Translations under genes and position numbers: made by a program
Notes under the pieces: model-generated
Told to the model about the DNA's origin: nothing
What the model saw: only the letters and a program-made list of their open reading frames with translations
The model's database searches: none
In this document: positions 12,017 to 25,300 of the stretch, piece by piece
Numbering within the stretch: position 1 is the first letter of the stretch
How the letters are laid out: each line of letters begins with the position of its first letter
Source: Branchiostoma lanceolatum
Lineage: Eukaryota > Chordata > Leptocardii > Amphioxiformes > Branchiostomatidae
NCBI RefSeq assembly: GCF_035083965.1
Contig: NC_089732.1
Span: forward strand, 6,387,383-6,451,382
Length of the DNA stretch: 64,000 nucleotides
Reading direction: 5' to 3'

Positions 12017-12143
12017 CTGGACTTTGAACCGACCTAACAAGCATCGTTAGATGTCACAGTTCAAGGTCCATATTAAAGATGGCGGTGGTAATGGCAGCAC
12101 ACCTGCGGCGCTTCATTTCGAGTAGGTGTGGGCCTCTGACGGC

Positions 12144-14765
12144 ATGCACACGTCAGTTTGGAATGACACAAAGGAGCTTGTGGAGGCCCAGATCGACTGG
12201 TCTTCGGAAGTGGTGAGTTCCGCCCCACAAATACGAGGGAGGGCCTTCCTCCCCGGGTCAGAGAGTCCCAAGTTTCCTGAGTTGCTCTCACCACCGAGAA
12301 CTGGCGACGCCCCTCGAGTATTCGTTCCCTCGGGGAGTGTGGGCACCCTTCCCGAAGACTGTGCCGTCGAGGTGCGGAGAGTCGTCCATGATTTGATGAA
12401 AACTCGGGATGAAGGAGCCGTGCTATTCCGCGGTCTACCGCTGTCCACGACACAGGATTTCTCCAGAGTTGTGAACAACTTGGGCCTGAAGATGACGCGG
12501 AGTTACAAAGGTGGGATCGGCATCAGGCGCCAGACTGACGAGTCTGTCTATACGGCAAGCGACGAGCCACCGGAATGGTGCATAGAGCCTCACAACGAAC
12601 TCGCCCAGTCAAACAATTCTCCTGAAAAGGTATATCTTAGCACTGTTCTTCAAGCGTGCCAGCTAGATTATTTGTTCTGCATACACCTTTTTTGTTTACC
12701 TGAAATGATATGGAATTTGTATCATGCGGTGCCAAGTGAAGACGATAAACAGGTTACATAGAAAAAAATCAATTTCGACGGTCCTTCCTTCTTTCTCTGA
12801 AGATGGCGGGTTCCATTCCATGTCTATATTGTTGTGTACTGTGGCCGACATGTACAATGAGCAACACATACCTACTGTGGATGTGCACACACGTACGTTT
12901 GGTGCGCAACCACCCACTTTTGGTTCGCTGGGACAGAAACGCAACGCTAATGTTATGTGGGTAAAACCCGTCAACAACAACAGTAGCCTGAGGTCAACAC
13001 AGAGGTTATCTTCATCGATCTTGCAATTGTCACACTCAAGCATGTACGTAGAGCAAACATCGTATATTCATTTTCATCTTGTGTATAGGTGATATTCTTC
13101 TGTGTGGATCCGCCGTGCCCTGGTGCGGGAGGTGAAACGGTCCTAACAGACGTACGGCAAATCCTTCCGCGTCTCGACAAGAAGGTGGTAAAGAAGTTCC
13201 GGGAGCTGAGGGTCATGTACAAGCACTATGTTCCCTCTCGTGGTCATGGGGAATATCTCTGTTGGCAAACCGTACGTCTGTGTAGATATTCATATATAAA
13301 TATGTCAGGTAGAGATCCTGATACAGTGATAGAAGTTTCTGCTTTGCTTCAAATTCGAAATCCTAAATTTCAAGTGAATCCATTGTTATCCTTGTTGAAG
13401 CTGCACCGTCTTTCGGAAGAGACGAAAAATGGGGGTCCCGTGTTCGAGGAGTTGCCTCGAGCTCGTTACAACAGCCTCATTACTGACATGGGTACCTGCT
13501 GGCTGTAATAATACAACCTGGTGAATTATATGACTTTGAGATTGTATTTGCAATGAATTTTGTGTTATAATGTGACATGAATCGAAGTTTCAAAATTTTC
13601 CTTGAATTAACAGACTCCTATGGTCTCCTATTGGGATCTCTACCGGCAAAATATCGCCGATTCTGACAGATTGTAATCTCTACTCTAGCTGAAATATACA
13701 TACAGGCTACAGTACCTTCCGGACAATGCTTATAATGGAACGACAATCACCTAGCAATGATTTGACCCGAAAACACGCCCTATTCTAAGACAAAACTTGA
13801 ACTTTGAAAGTTGGTTATTAGTTTCTGTTTCCTAGCAACAGGAATAATTTTATCTCCACAGATGTTCCAAACTGAAGACCGCTCTGTTGTCGAGGAGTTC
13901 CTGAGAACCAACAACATCCAATGGACGTGGGAGAACAACAACGCCCTCTTGTGGTGGATCATCTTACCTGCAGTTCGCATGTACAGAGGTATGTTACCAA
14001 CAGTGCACGTATCACTCAATATTATTATATGAAATGTTTTCCGGTGATCATCGACAAAATAAATATGGCTCTGATTTTGCTAAAATATATTTTCAGATAG
14101 ATCCATTTTGAGATGTTCAAAATGGATCAGAACATTTACATATTTACATTTGACTTTAAAACAGAAAGAAATTATTATAGATAGACATAATAATCTTAAG
14201 GTTTTCATTGTCTACCAGGTACCCTGTTGTGGTTTAATTCTGCACATATCAACAACATTACCTGTCTGAAGCTGCATCCGCATTGGTGCGACAAGGACAT
14301 CCCCGATCACTGTCATCCAACCAACACGTTCTATGGAGACGGCACGGATATAGAAACAGAGGTCTTACAGCACATTAGGGACGTCACTTGGCAGGTAGGT
14401 GCATGATTATTGGTCAGAAATTACCCGTCCAATGGCAGCCAGTGCTGAATTGCTGCAGGGTTTACAATCACAGAATACACATGATACATATTTAGTCCAC
14501 ACTTTCACTTTGTGGAACGGTCGGAAGGATCCGGCCGGCAGCCATTCGGCGCCATTGACCTCAATACCCTACGCCGCCAGCGTACCGCGGGTCCAGTGAC
14601 ATGCTAGCTTAGAATATCATTCTCTTTGCCCTGCAGCTCGCTGTGGGTTTCCAGATGAAAAAGGGTGACTTACTGGTGCTGAACAACATGTACTGCCAAC
14701 ACGCCAGGCTCAGTTATACAGGCACCAGGAAGCTGGCCTTCGCTATGGGCATGCAGGACGACTAA
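12144..14765 (+). CDS. Dioxygenase copy D (TauD/TfdA-like)
   Basis: Predicted Fe(II)/2-oxoglutarate oxygenase. Exons: 12144-12629, 13089-13271, 13862-13988, 14219-14394, 14637-14765; 366 residues from ATG 12144. Fe ligands His150-x-Glu152 and His346; Arg355 for 2-oxoglutarate. An ATG at 12079 (AAAGATGGCGG) opens a leader resembling that of B (shared AGG TGT GGG in the same frame), but this frame ends at a TGA after 44 codons and does not join the core. The core frame is closed by TAG at 12123-12125. So either the protein starts at 12144 with a short N-terminus, an unseen 5' exon is spliced in, or a one-base indel broke the leader. Residues after the HxE motif (NSPEK for HFPEK) also differ from the other copies. 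The last exon ends in MQDD, shorter than in A-C. Confidence 0.8.
14571..14601. mobile_element. Right-end fragment of the 236-bp TTAA element
   Basis: CGCCGCCAGCGTACCGCGGGT-type sequence followed by CCAGTGA matches the right terminus of the elements at 19826-20061 and 34771-35006. Only this end is present, in intron 4 of copy D. Confidence 0.65.
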
Positions 14766-14974
14766 ATGAGCTACAGACTGGCGTAAGACCATCACCATGG
14801 CAACAGAAGAGAAATGAGATCTAAACAGCACTTTGAACATGCAAATACATGATTTTACGAATGTTTTAATGGTTTAGCTTACCTTGTACAAACTGTCGTA
14901 ACTAGTTTGCTTTCAAAAGTTGTACTTCCTACTCGAGTCACAAGGGGAGTCTCCAACGAAAGCCTGGGGCTATA

Positions 14975-15330
14975 TTGACAGGATGATCCTGTAAATAGTG
15001 GGGAAATTTGCACTATTGACAGGATATGGTCCTGTCAGGATGATCCTGTCAATAACCGAATTTTCCACCATTGAGAGAATGATTTTAGTATCAGGGATAC
15101 CTGAAAGACAGGCTTGTTGTCTGATGGTATTTTTCCCTGTATAAATAGATAAATGAAAAATAAGAATTATATGATCATGTCAACAGTGAAAAAAAATTGT
15201 TACTCATCCTGTCATCAGTAACAGATATCTTACAACTATTGACAGGACGATCCCGTCAACAGTGCAACATTTTCTGTTATTGACATGGTGATTCTGCCAA
15301 TAGCCACTTCAGGTGTGATTTTGTCAAACA
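14975..15330. repeat. Dispersed palindromic motif (TTGACAGGATGATCCTGTCAA)
   Basis: The near-palindrome core GACAGGATGATCCTGTC occurs several times with changes: near 14977, 15017-15055, 15239, 15277 and 15313, with arms separated by variable spacers. Lies just 3' of copy D. No known element recognised. Confidence 0.6.
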
Positions 15331-16102
15331 GTCGCAAAACGGCAGTGTGTCGTAAAACAAAGTCTGACCCCGACGATGACCTCAAATCTGTTCATCTGGC
15401 CTGCCGATGTTTACGTCAATTGTTTACGTCATATCAGTAAACATGCATTCGTCAATATTGTCCTTGCATTTCTTTATCCTTTACAGCGTCACCAATGTTT
15501 CCTAGGGGTGATAAATAAAAAGGGTATACGTAGAATTAAAACTTTAGATGACTTTGCTTGCTACATCACTCAGACCGGACTGTGTTATTGATCAAAGTAA
15601 GTTACAGATATAACATAAAGACATAAGTGTTTATGAATTCCAGTTTAACATTCTAATAGCTAAAACGTGTTGCTCTTCTGAACCTTTTGTTTAGCAGTTT
15701 TCAAGACGAAAGTATATAGATTCGGTAAGTCAAATCTACTTTGTCTTAAAACTAAGATCCAGTTATAGATGAGGAATTTTACTAAATACACATAATTTCA
15801 TGTTGATATTTCGTTCCGTTTTGTGCCCTTTTTCCTAGACTTAGGATGTATGGATTTCTTTCAAAATTCTGAAAGGTTAGCTAGCTAAGCTGCACTCTAA
15901 AGTTATTATTCTTGATTTATAATTCTCTTCTGGAAAATAGTTGCCAGTATAAGTTCAAATGAATGGTTCAGCCACTGCATGAAAATTTCCATATTACAAC
16001 TAAATGTGGCACAGGAAACGACCGATATCGCTACAGCTATAAACCGCTGATGTATGTAGGGTTTACGTTGTTTCCAAGAAGACCTGCGTTTTGCGTTGGT
16101 GC
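15331..16102. other. Intergenic, no gene seen
   Basis: AT-rich spacer between the dioxygenase array and the LRP-like gene. Short open frames here have no recognisable protein character. Confidence 0.5.
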
Positions 16103-16201
16103 TGGATGCCATCCTAGTTAGTTTACCATGACTCTCATACTCCTCCTTACTGTTTTGTAGGAAGTATGGGAGACCTAGTAAACTGACTGGGGTGGCATCC
16201 A
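16103..16201. mobile_element. Short foldback element
   Basis: Starts TGGATGCCATCC and ends GGGTGGCATCCA; the inner arms (AGTTAGTTTACC / AGTAAACTGACT, CATACTCCT / GGAAGTATG) also pair. The whole 99 bp folds on itself. Probably a decayed MITE about 350 bp before the LRP-like start codon. Confidence 0.65.
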
Positions 16202-16548
16202 GGCCAACCAGCGGCGTTATCTTCATCCAGAGCAACTGTTTCTTGTACATCCCGCCCTTCTGGTTCATGTCTTGACAGACGAATGACAAAACAGATTGTC
16301 AAACCATTAATCACGGAGTTCCCCTGACCTCCCAGACTCCCCTGGCTCAGGCAGACTGTCACCACACACAGTATCTTACACGTTTCTTGTTTCCGTCAAC
16401 AGAAGAGTTGACATTTGTTCACGTGGCTTCGTAAACTGTCGCTAACCTTCGGAGCGAACACGCGGGGTTGCATTCCTACCTCCTCGATTTCAGACTGTCT
16501 CCCTGAATCGTTCAACACGCGCAGCGTCCCACAGCGAAGGCCGCCACG

Positions 16549-19207
16549 ATGAACTGTCTTCAACTGTTCTTTCTACTTGGCACAGCTCTTGCCAAAGCAG
16601 GTATGTGTGTGTTTCTTCACTTGATCCTTGGACGTAAGCGTCCAAGGATAGGAATAGGTCGTCACAACCGTTTACCTTTGACGAGCTCGAAGTTCTTTAC
16701 GGATCGACGCAGCCACGTACGGGTATCCTATCACTAGACACTACGCCCCCTCCCCCGGACTCTTGCTCCTGTACCTGCGTTTTGTACCTTAAAGTGCTAA
16801 AAATTCTTACCTTATTGAAAGTTTTCTGTTTAAACCTATTAATAGTCGGCAGATCTAGAGTTTACACAAGACTATACAATGCGGAGAACGATTCACTGAG
16901 GGCCAGTTACAAAACGTCGCCAACAAGGGTGCAGAATACTCTTGATATAATTCGTCCGTCGAGTTTAATCTAACAAAATGACAGTATAAAGCTATAGTAC
17001 CATGATAATGAAATGCCGATTTTTATATTGGCTAGTTACGCTTCACAGTTACTGTTCTCATTTTCCTATAGTATTGATTGAATGACTTGTCTTTCAATAT
17101 ATATGTTTCTAGCCTCTACCAGGCTCCACAGGTCGCTGGAATATAGACAGATAACATCCTAGAGGAGTTAGCTGGCCAGGGAGTGTCGCAAACTGTACTT
17201 CCTGAACAGCCTACTCCTTTGGTATGTTATCTATCTATGTGGCCAATACTATTTTTTCAGCGCCCTGTGGAGCCCGTTAGAGGCTATATGTTTCCGTGAA
17301 TTCCTTATCAATAATCGTTGTACCCTTAACAATATTATCATTGACGTTTGAATCATTTACATACTCTAATCGTTGCCCTTGGATGTACATAATCTACATA
17401 ATTTTTCAGAGTAATGTATTAGCAGATACGATCTCATGACATGTTTTGTACGTATGACGCAGTCACATTTTCCAGATAAGGCCATTTATCTCAACATTCC
17501 AGTTGATGAAAAAATCATTTGAAATTACTAAGATTTCAAAAAAAAATAACCTTAGAATTTTCAGTATGCCCCTTGTGTATTAGACACAGCGCATTTGTTT
17601 CTTAACATTCAACAGAAAAACAGTGCCAGGGACCCTAGTCCTCCGCGGTTCCAAGAAAGTGCTTGTTTTCGTCTTAAGGCACTTCCGGTTTGTTTAGTTG
17701 TTGTTTATTTGTTCTCTTCCAGATTTCATCAGTTCTGTCCTCCAAGGGTTCCTGTTTTTGCCAGAAGACAGTCGTAAGTAGACCCCACGCGCCGTCGGTC
17801 GGTCATGTTTCAATAACACCTCATGGTACACTTACGTCATTTACAACCCTTCCCTTGTCACAAACAAGCTCTCAGAAGATATGCAAATGGTGTCGCCATA
17901 CAGTCTTTTCTTTGGTGGCAAAACACTCAAATCGAGCCCAACGTTAATTCTTTTACATACAGTCGCTCTTCTGTGAATATTCCTACAACATAGATACGAC
18001 AGCATGCGTTTTATATTCAGTTGAATATTGAACTTGAATATAGCTCATTTGAAACCATCATCCTCGCCTGAAGAATTTTTCTCTTTCCTGTATAATTGAA
18101 TCGTTTACACTGGAATGAAATTCAACGCGTAGCTCGGATGCTGTGCGTGAAACACAAGTTCAGAAGGGAAGGAGAGGGCACACCAAAGAATGCGTATTAA
18201 AAACAGCAAAACTTTGAGCGGGAAGTAGGTGTTTACTGTCTCGAAAAATGTCTGAACTTGTGTGGTCCTCCATCACTAGCCAAACTTGGATTTGAACTTC
18301 AATATTCGATCTTTGCATCGAATTTGAAACTTCAACATTTGATCTTTGCTATTCAAAATTCTAGATGATACGGTCATCATGGTGAAATGTTTGTATTGCT
18401 TTTAAATCAAAGTACATGAACTGGCGTCGGTGTGGCGCAACGGTTAGAGCCCTTGGAAAGGCTCTTTACACGACCTTCCCTGGTGGTGGTGTGATGCCCA
18501 CCGAGCCTCTTCGGCTAATCTGTCTAAAAGTGTGCCAATATGCCAACATCTAGCACATTCGCCACTATAAAGAACCGAGTGAAAACGCTGCTATCTGAAA
18601 TGCTCCCCCTGGCAGTCGGCTGTTTTGTCTCCCGTACCCTGCGGACTTCCATGGACCTGCTGTATAATTTCTGTCACCAGGCCAGCAGAAATAGCGCCAC
18701 TGATATATGTCCAGGGGATACAGTTGTCAGTGAACCTGGGGTCTATCCGCAGCGTCAAACAGATAACAGCAAAAACGCACCTGCACTGTGATGGGAGGGG
18801 GGGCAGATCTTGGTCGTTCCTCCTTGATATTGAGTGGAAAAACGACTGGCAGCTAAAAGATAACGATGTCAACGTTTCTGCCAGGTTTCGGCATCATGTG
18901 TTGTGCACGTGTAGATAGCTAAAAGAACATAATGCCTGTGTACATTGCTCACGCATTTCTGTTGTCAGATATGACCTTCACCAGCGTTAGTCAGGCAGAA
19001 ACAATCGTATGTAACAGTTCCAAACCTCACATTCCTTTTACCGTAACCACTCCCCGGATAGAGACTACTTAACTTTATGGTATAAAATCAGGCTTTATTG
19101 TCTTTACTTCCAAACATACAAATGTCTAATTAGTTCACGCACACACACACACACACACACAAACACGCGCGTGCGCGCGCGCGCACACACACACACAAAC
19201 GAACACA

Positions 19208-19264
<57 letters not shown>

Positions 19265-19329
19265 AAATATATATGTACGCGCACATGCGGGCGTACACAC
19301 ATACGTACATATCTTTCACACACACACAC

Positions 19330-19370
<41 letters not shown>

Positions 19371-22300
19371 CACGAACACACATACACACGCGCGCGCGCA
19401 CACACACACACTCATACACATGAAAGTTTACCTTTTGTAACGAAAATGATGTCCCTTTTCAAGTTTATGATATCAGTGAATGACCAAACAGACACATGTA
19501 CAAATGTCTATCCTGCAGTTGACGACACCTGTCCCCAGGGTGACTTCAAGTGCCACTCTCACGTCGTGTGCATCCGGGAGGCGTGGCGATGTGACGGGGA
19601 GAACGACTGTTACGACGGCAGTGACGAGCTGGACTGTCGTAAGTCGGGCTTTTCTGGCGTGATTTGGCCCATAGTTTAATATATGCATGCCCTCTGCGCT
19701 TGATAATAGTGCTACCTGAAGAACCCTCATAACTGCAGTCACAAGTCCTGCCATTATTGATACACGTACAGTAGTGTGACATAACCGTTAGTTTGTAAAA
19801 TTTGCAAATGATGGGTAAGACTTAAGCCCCCCTCTCACTGGACCCGCGGCACGTTGGCGGCGTCGCTGCGTCCTAAACTGGATTTGTGTTACCCTTGACT
19901 TTATAATGGGAATATCATTGAAAACGTACAAGTATGACCCAAGAGACAACAAAACACACAAAGCTTAAAAAGATCCGTTTTCGTCGATGAAATTCGTTCA
20001 GTGCAATTCGATCGGCCGCAGCGACGACGCCAGCGTGCCGCGGGTCCAGTGAGAGGAGGTCTTAAGGGTAGTTGGTTCCGTGGTAATGTCTCAACGAAAA
20101 TGAATGTCTACGCCGCGGTATGAATGGAAATCAGTCAATGGTTGCATTTGATTTGATTTGCTAAAAAAAATATATATATCTGATGCCCTTGCAGCCCCGT
20201 CCTTCTGTAAGAAGTCTGAGTTCCAGTGTGAGGACCCTCCCAGCTGCATCCCGGCCCGATGGACGTGTGACGGAGACCATGACTGCGTAGACTCCTCAGA
20301 CGAGGCTGACGCGGCCTGCGCCTGGTTCAGACGACGTAAGTCATGCACTGCGATAGTATTGTGTGTAACAACACAAGTACAAGTACATTTATTAACGATC
20401 AGTCTCATGATCAGTCTCATGATCAGTGATGATCAGTGATTTTCCAATTGTAATCTAAGAGACGATATGTTTTCCTTGTAATGTATGACAAAATTCAGAC
20501 TATAGGCTGCGATGTTTTACAAATCATTCATTCGTCCATTCAACATCAAGATGAATCTGATAGATATTCTATCGTGAAATTTTGAATCTAGCTATAGATC
20601 ATATCCCATTTTCTAACGTAGGCGATTTGTAATCATGTTGAACCTGTTTCGAGCCTTCGAAGACCAGTTATGTTCATTGTTGTAAGATTCCAAATCATGG
20701 AGTAGGATAGATAAGTTGGCAAGCTTGACGAATATATTGTTATTTTGACACTTAGGCCATTTTGATTTGATTATATGGATGACATCCGTGCGCGCATCAA
20801 TTTTCGTCCGTTTAAAAAAAAAAACGTTTTCGGCCATACTGTAAATTATACAAAGCAGCAGAGAAAATATATGCTGTAAATTAAAAAAAAAGATATTTCG
20901 GAAAACGGATAGGAATGTCGTAGAATGCCAAATTCAATTCCAAAGTTGAAGAAGAAAACAAAAATGAAGAATCTATTATCCAGTATACCATACTCTGTGT
21001 GTAAAGTTTTTTTTCATCTTTCCTGACCACGCAGATTTCATAATGAAGGCATCGTTTTTATTTTCATAAGCACTCTCGCATCAGTTTTGGGGTTCCCAGA
21101 GGATGTTATCCATATAATCAAAGCAATAGGCCTTAGTCAAAATCAAGTGCTCTAGAATTGGACAAAATCTTTACCACTATCTCTTACATGTCTTATAAAA
21201 TCCAGGGTCCAAGCCGTGCGAGGGCGGCAGTTTCCGCTGCTCCAACGCCCGCTGCATCCCGCTGAGGTTCATGTGTGATGGGGAGAACGACTGTAAGGAC
21301 AACTCGGACGAGTCCACGTGTCCGGTCTGTCGGCCCGGCAAGTTTCTGTGCAGGAGCGGAAGGTATGACATGATCAGAAGTCCTTGTGAAGGTGCATGTG
21401 TTGTATTCGAAGAAACTTGTTGCTATAGAGATCACTTCCTGTGGATGTGACTAACAAATGTAACTGCGAAAAAACAGGGAGACCACAATAATATCTCCCC
21501 GTGACTTCCATTGACCCCATGAGCTGGAATGTCTGCCATTTCTGATTAACGACTAGTTCTACTAACTCTGAACTGAACCTCTCTCACACAAGAGTGACCT
21601 TTGCAGTGACACTAGTATTCACATAAATACGAACACACACCAACACAAACATCCAGACACAGCGAAAACAAAACCTCTATACACGAAGGCATTAAGAAGC
21701 TAGCAAGTCTACCAATCACTAGCTTATGTCTGCTTCGCGCTATATTATAAGATGATAGCTGCCATGAAGGACAGATCGTTCTGGAAAAACTTTATTGATT
21801 GTATTTCACCGGATTAAATCCGTAAGCATAATGATGATGATGATATATGTAATACACTTTCGCATAGCGTGCTGCGTCTGTGCGTTATAGGCTTATAGCG
21901 TCGCAACTGACTTTCAAAGTGATGAATCAATTTTGAACTGTCATTGATCAATCAATCACTTGCATCACCACTTTTTTTTAATGTTTTCCAGCTGCATTCC
22001 TGACAAGTATCGCTGCGACGGTGTCGACGACTGCAAGGACAACTCAGACGAAGAGGGATGCGAACCCGACGCTACCACCGCGCCACGACCACGGGGAACC
22101 ACCATCACAACCTCTACTTCCCCACCCTCCACCACCACTACCTCAAGGACCACGTCTACGGCATCTACGACGACAACAGCCGAGACGTCGCCGAAGACCA
22201 CCACCTGCAGCAGTGACCAGACCATGTGCCGGGACGGAAGTAAATGCATTCCGAACTCCTGGCTCTGTGACAAGGCCGCTGACTGTGCTGACGGAAGCGA

Positions 22301-25300
22301 CGAGGAAAACTGTGGTAAATAGTGTAACGTATGTCTATCTTGACATTTGACTATCATCGTATGTAGGTCGAGTAGAACAAACTTTTGTTTTTCGCTGTTG
22401 GTTTTCTGTGTTTTTCTTACATTTATTCTTACATTTTGTTTTCATTTAACCAAGGACATTATACATAATGTCCTTGATTTAACTAATGCAATATATGTTT
22501 CCCAATTTCATACACCTTAGCAATAATTTCATATTTCTAATGGCTTTAGACAAACCCTTGATTATAAATCACATCTGTACCTATATTACACCATTACTAA
22601 GAAGCGAGAAGAAGCCAAATTCACGTAATTATTAGACTAGTGCTAACTTGTCATTTTATATGTATTTGTAAACTGTGACGTTTTTTGTTGTGACATGTAC
22701 TGAATCCAGTGGGTATATGTGAACAATAAGGGTCTACATTCATTCAAATAATATATTTCAGTATTCGTCGTGCGTTTCGGCCTCAGTTGTTCTGTTTCTG
22801 ACCCTTACTTCATGCTAACGGCTACATGGCGACTGATTCTTATTTCCGTTTCTTTTTTATAACGTAGCAGCGGAATGTAGGCAGGACCAGTTCAGGTGCA
22901 ACCAGAGCGGGGTCTGTCTGCCTTCAGCCTGGCGGTGTGACTCCCAGTCAGACTGTACTGATGGCTCTGACGAGGCTGGCTGTGGTGAGACAATCGCATT
23001 TCAATTCGTACTGAGTATAGCCTGACTAAATCGCGCTCCTAGCGGCCGGCCCTACGGATACCGCCCCCTAGAGGGGGTCATTAACCTCCGCCAGCGAGGC
23101 TAGTACTGAGTAAGATATCATAACGTCTTCTACAAGAAATGAAAATGGTTATATGGGCTAAAATACGATGAAACTGTTTCTCCCACTGTTTTCCAAGAAA
23201 TCAAACCAAACAAGGCTTATTATGGAGAGTGATTGATATTTTCGTGCTTATCACCCCCTGCAAATTTGATCATGCACCATACCATTTGGAAGTAAGTTAC
23301 GATGGGGCGAATGAGTCCAGTCTAGATGTGGTTAAAAATCATTTGGTGGTACAGGACTAGTATATGTGTAGAGTGTGCTGATACAAATGTATATGTTAAA
23401 ACTGGTCATAAAAAATATAAGTATGTTGATATTATATGGGCCACAAAGGTTCGATATTGCAGTAAGTTGAAAGTGATATGAAATGGTACAGTCAATGTAT
23501 ATGAATAGAATAGATCTTTATTCCATATCATACACATTTTGAAAGACATAATATCATAATATCATAATATCATAATATCATGATATCATAATATCATAAT
23601 ATCATAATATCATAATATCATAATATCATAATATCATAATATCATAATATAATATAATATTATAATATCATAATATCATAATATCATAATATCATAATAT
23701 CATAATATCATAATATCATAATATCATAATATCATAATATCATAATATCATAATATAATATAATATCATAATATCATAATATCATAATATCAAAATATCA
23801 TAAGATCATGATATCATAATATCGTGATACCGTAATATCGTAATATCGTAATATCATTATATCATAATATCATAATATCAAAATATCATAATATCATAAT
23901 ATCATAATATCATATCATATTATCATAATATCATAAATTCATAAATTCATAATATCATTAATTCATAATATCATAATATCATGATATCATAATATCATAA
24001 TATCAAAATATCATACTATCATAATATCATAATATCATAATATCATAATATCATAATATCAAAACATAATATCATAATATCATAATATCATAATATCAAA
24101 ATATCATAATATCATAATATCATGATATCATGATATCATAATATCATAATATCATAATATCATAATATCAAAACATAATATCATAATATCATAATATCAT
24201 AATATCATGATATCATGATATCATAATATCATAATATCATAATATCAAAATATCATGATATCATGATATCATGATATCATGATATCATGATATCATGATA
24301 TCATAATATCATAATATCATAATATCAAAATATAATATCATAATATCATAATATCATAATATCATAATATCAAAATATCATGATATCATGATATCATAAT
24401 ATCATAATATCATAATATCATAATATCAAAATATCATGATATCATGATATTTTTTATTATAATAATTTTAATAAATAATTTTAATAAATAATAATTTTAA
24501 ATAAATAAATAATTTTAATAAATAATAATTATTATAATAATTTAAATAATAATTTTTATTATTTATTATGATATCATAATATCATAATATCATAATATCA
24601 TAATATCATAATATCATAATATCGTGATATCGTAATATCGTAATATCATATCAAAATATCATAATATCATAATATCATAAATTCATAAATTCGTAAATTC
24701 ATAATACTATTTCAATTTTTTTTTTGAGGGTGTTAGATTTGTGAGACCTGTTTTTTCGTGTCTCTGTCTTAAAGGAGGGGAGTTCAGTCAGGTCCTGATG
24801 GGTAGGATGGGTCTGTTTTAAAGAGTATCCTGATTTTGAGGATGTTTATGTCACTATCTGTGCAAGAACCTTTTCTTACTCTCATCTACGAAGGACTGTG
24901 GTCCACATCCAGTGTGGTATACAACTGCATTTTACAAACCACATAAAGCTTAGTATAATGCCTTCTGTAGTGCCTGCTGCTTGCACATTTCCTTATATTC
25001 ATCGTTCGGACTTGTCCCGCACAGGGCCTGACCTTTCCTGTGTTTGTTGATATAAGCTCCGTCCGAGCGGGAGTGTAGTTTGGCCGGTGGTTTTTGAGGT
25101 CACCAGAGAGCATCAATCTAATTTGCACAGGCCTGCTGACAAGCAGGTGTTGTCCTTAGATATAGGTCGACAAAAGGTACTTAAAAATGTAATTATAAAC
25201 AAGCCTATTTCACCATTTAATTAGACCCTGATGACAATTTCATACGTCTTTATTTGTTAATCATTACCTCAATGTGACCTGTCCAAAACAATGCAAATTC

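Noticed and set aside
12073-12478. Two overlapping antisense open frames (121 and 126 codons)
   Set aside because: Mirror the coding bias of dioxygenase D exon 1; no domain or splice support.
15376-15591. 71-codon open frame between dioxygenase D and the LRP-like gene
   Set aside because: No recognisable motif, no signal of exon structure, no paralogue in the window.
19104-19440. Cys/Val-rich or Thr/His-rich open frames over the CA tract
   Set aside because: Pure translation of a dinucleotide microsatellite; no start context or domain.
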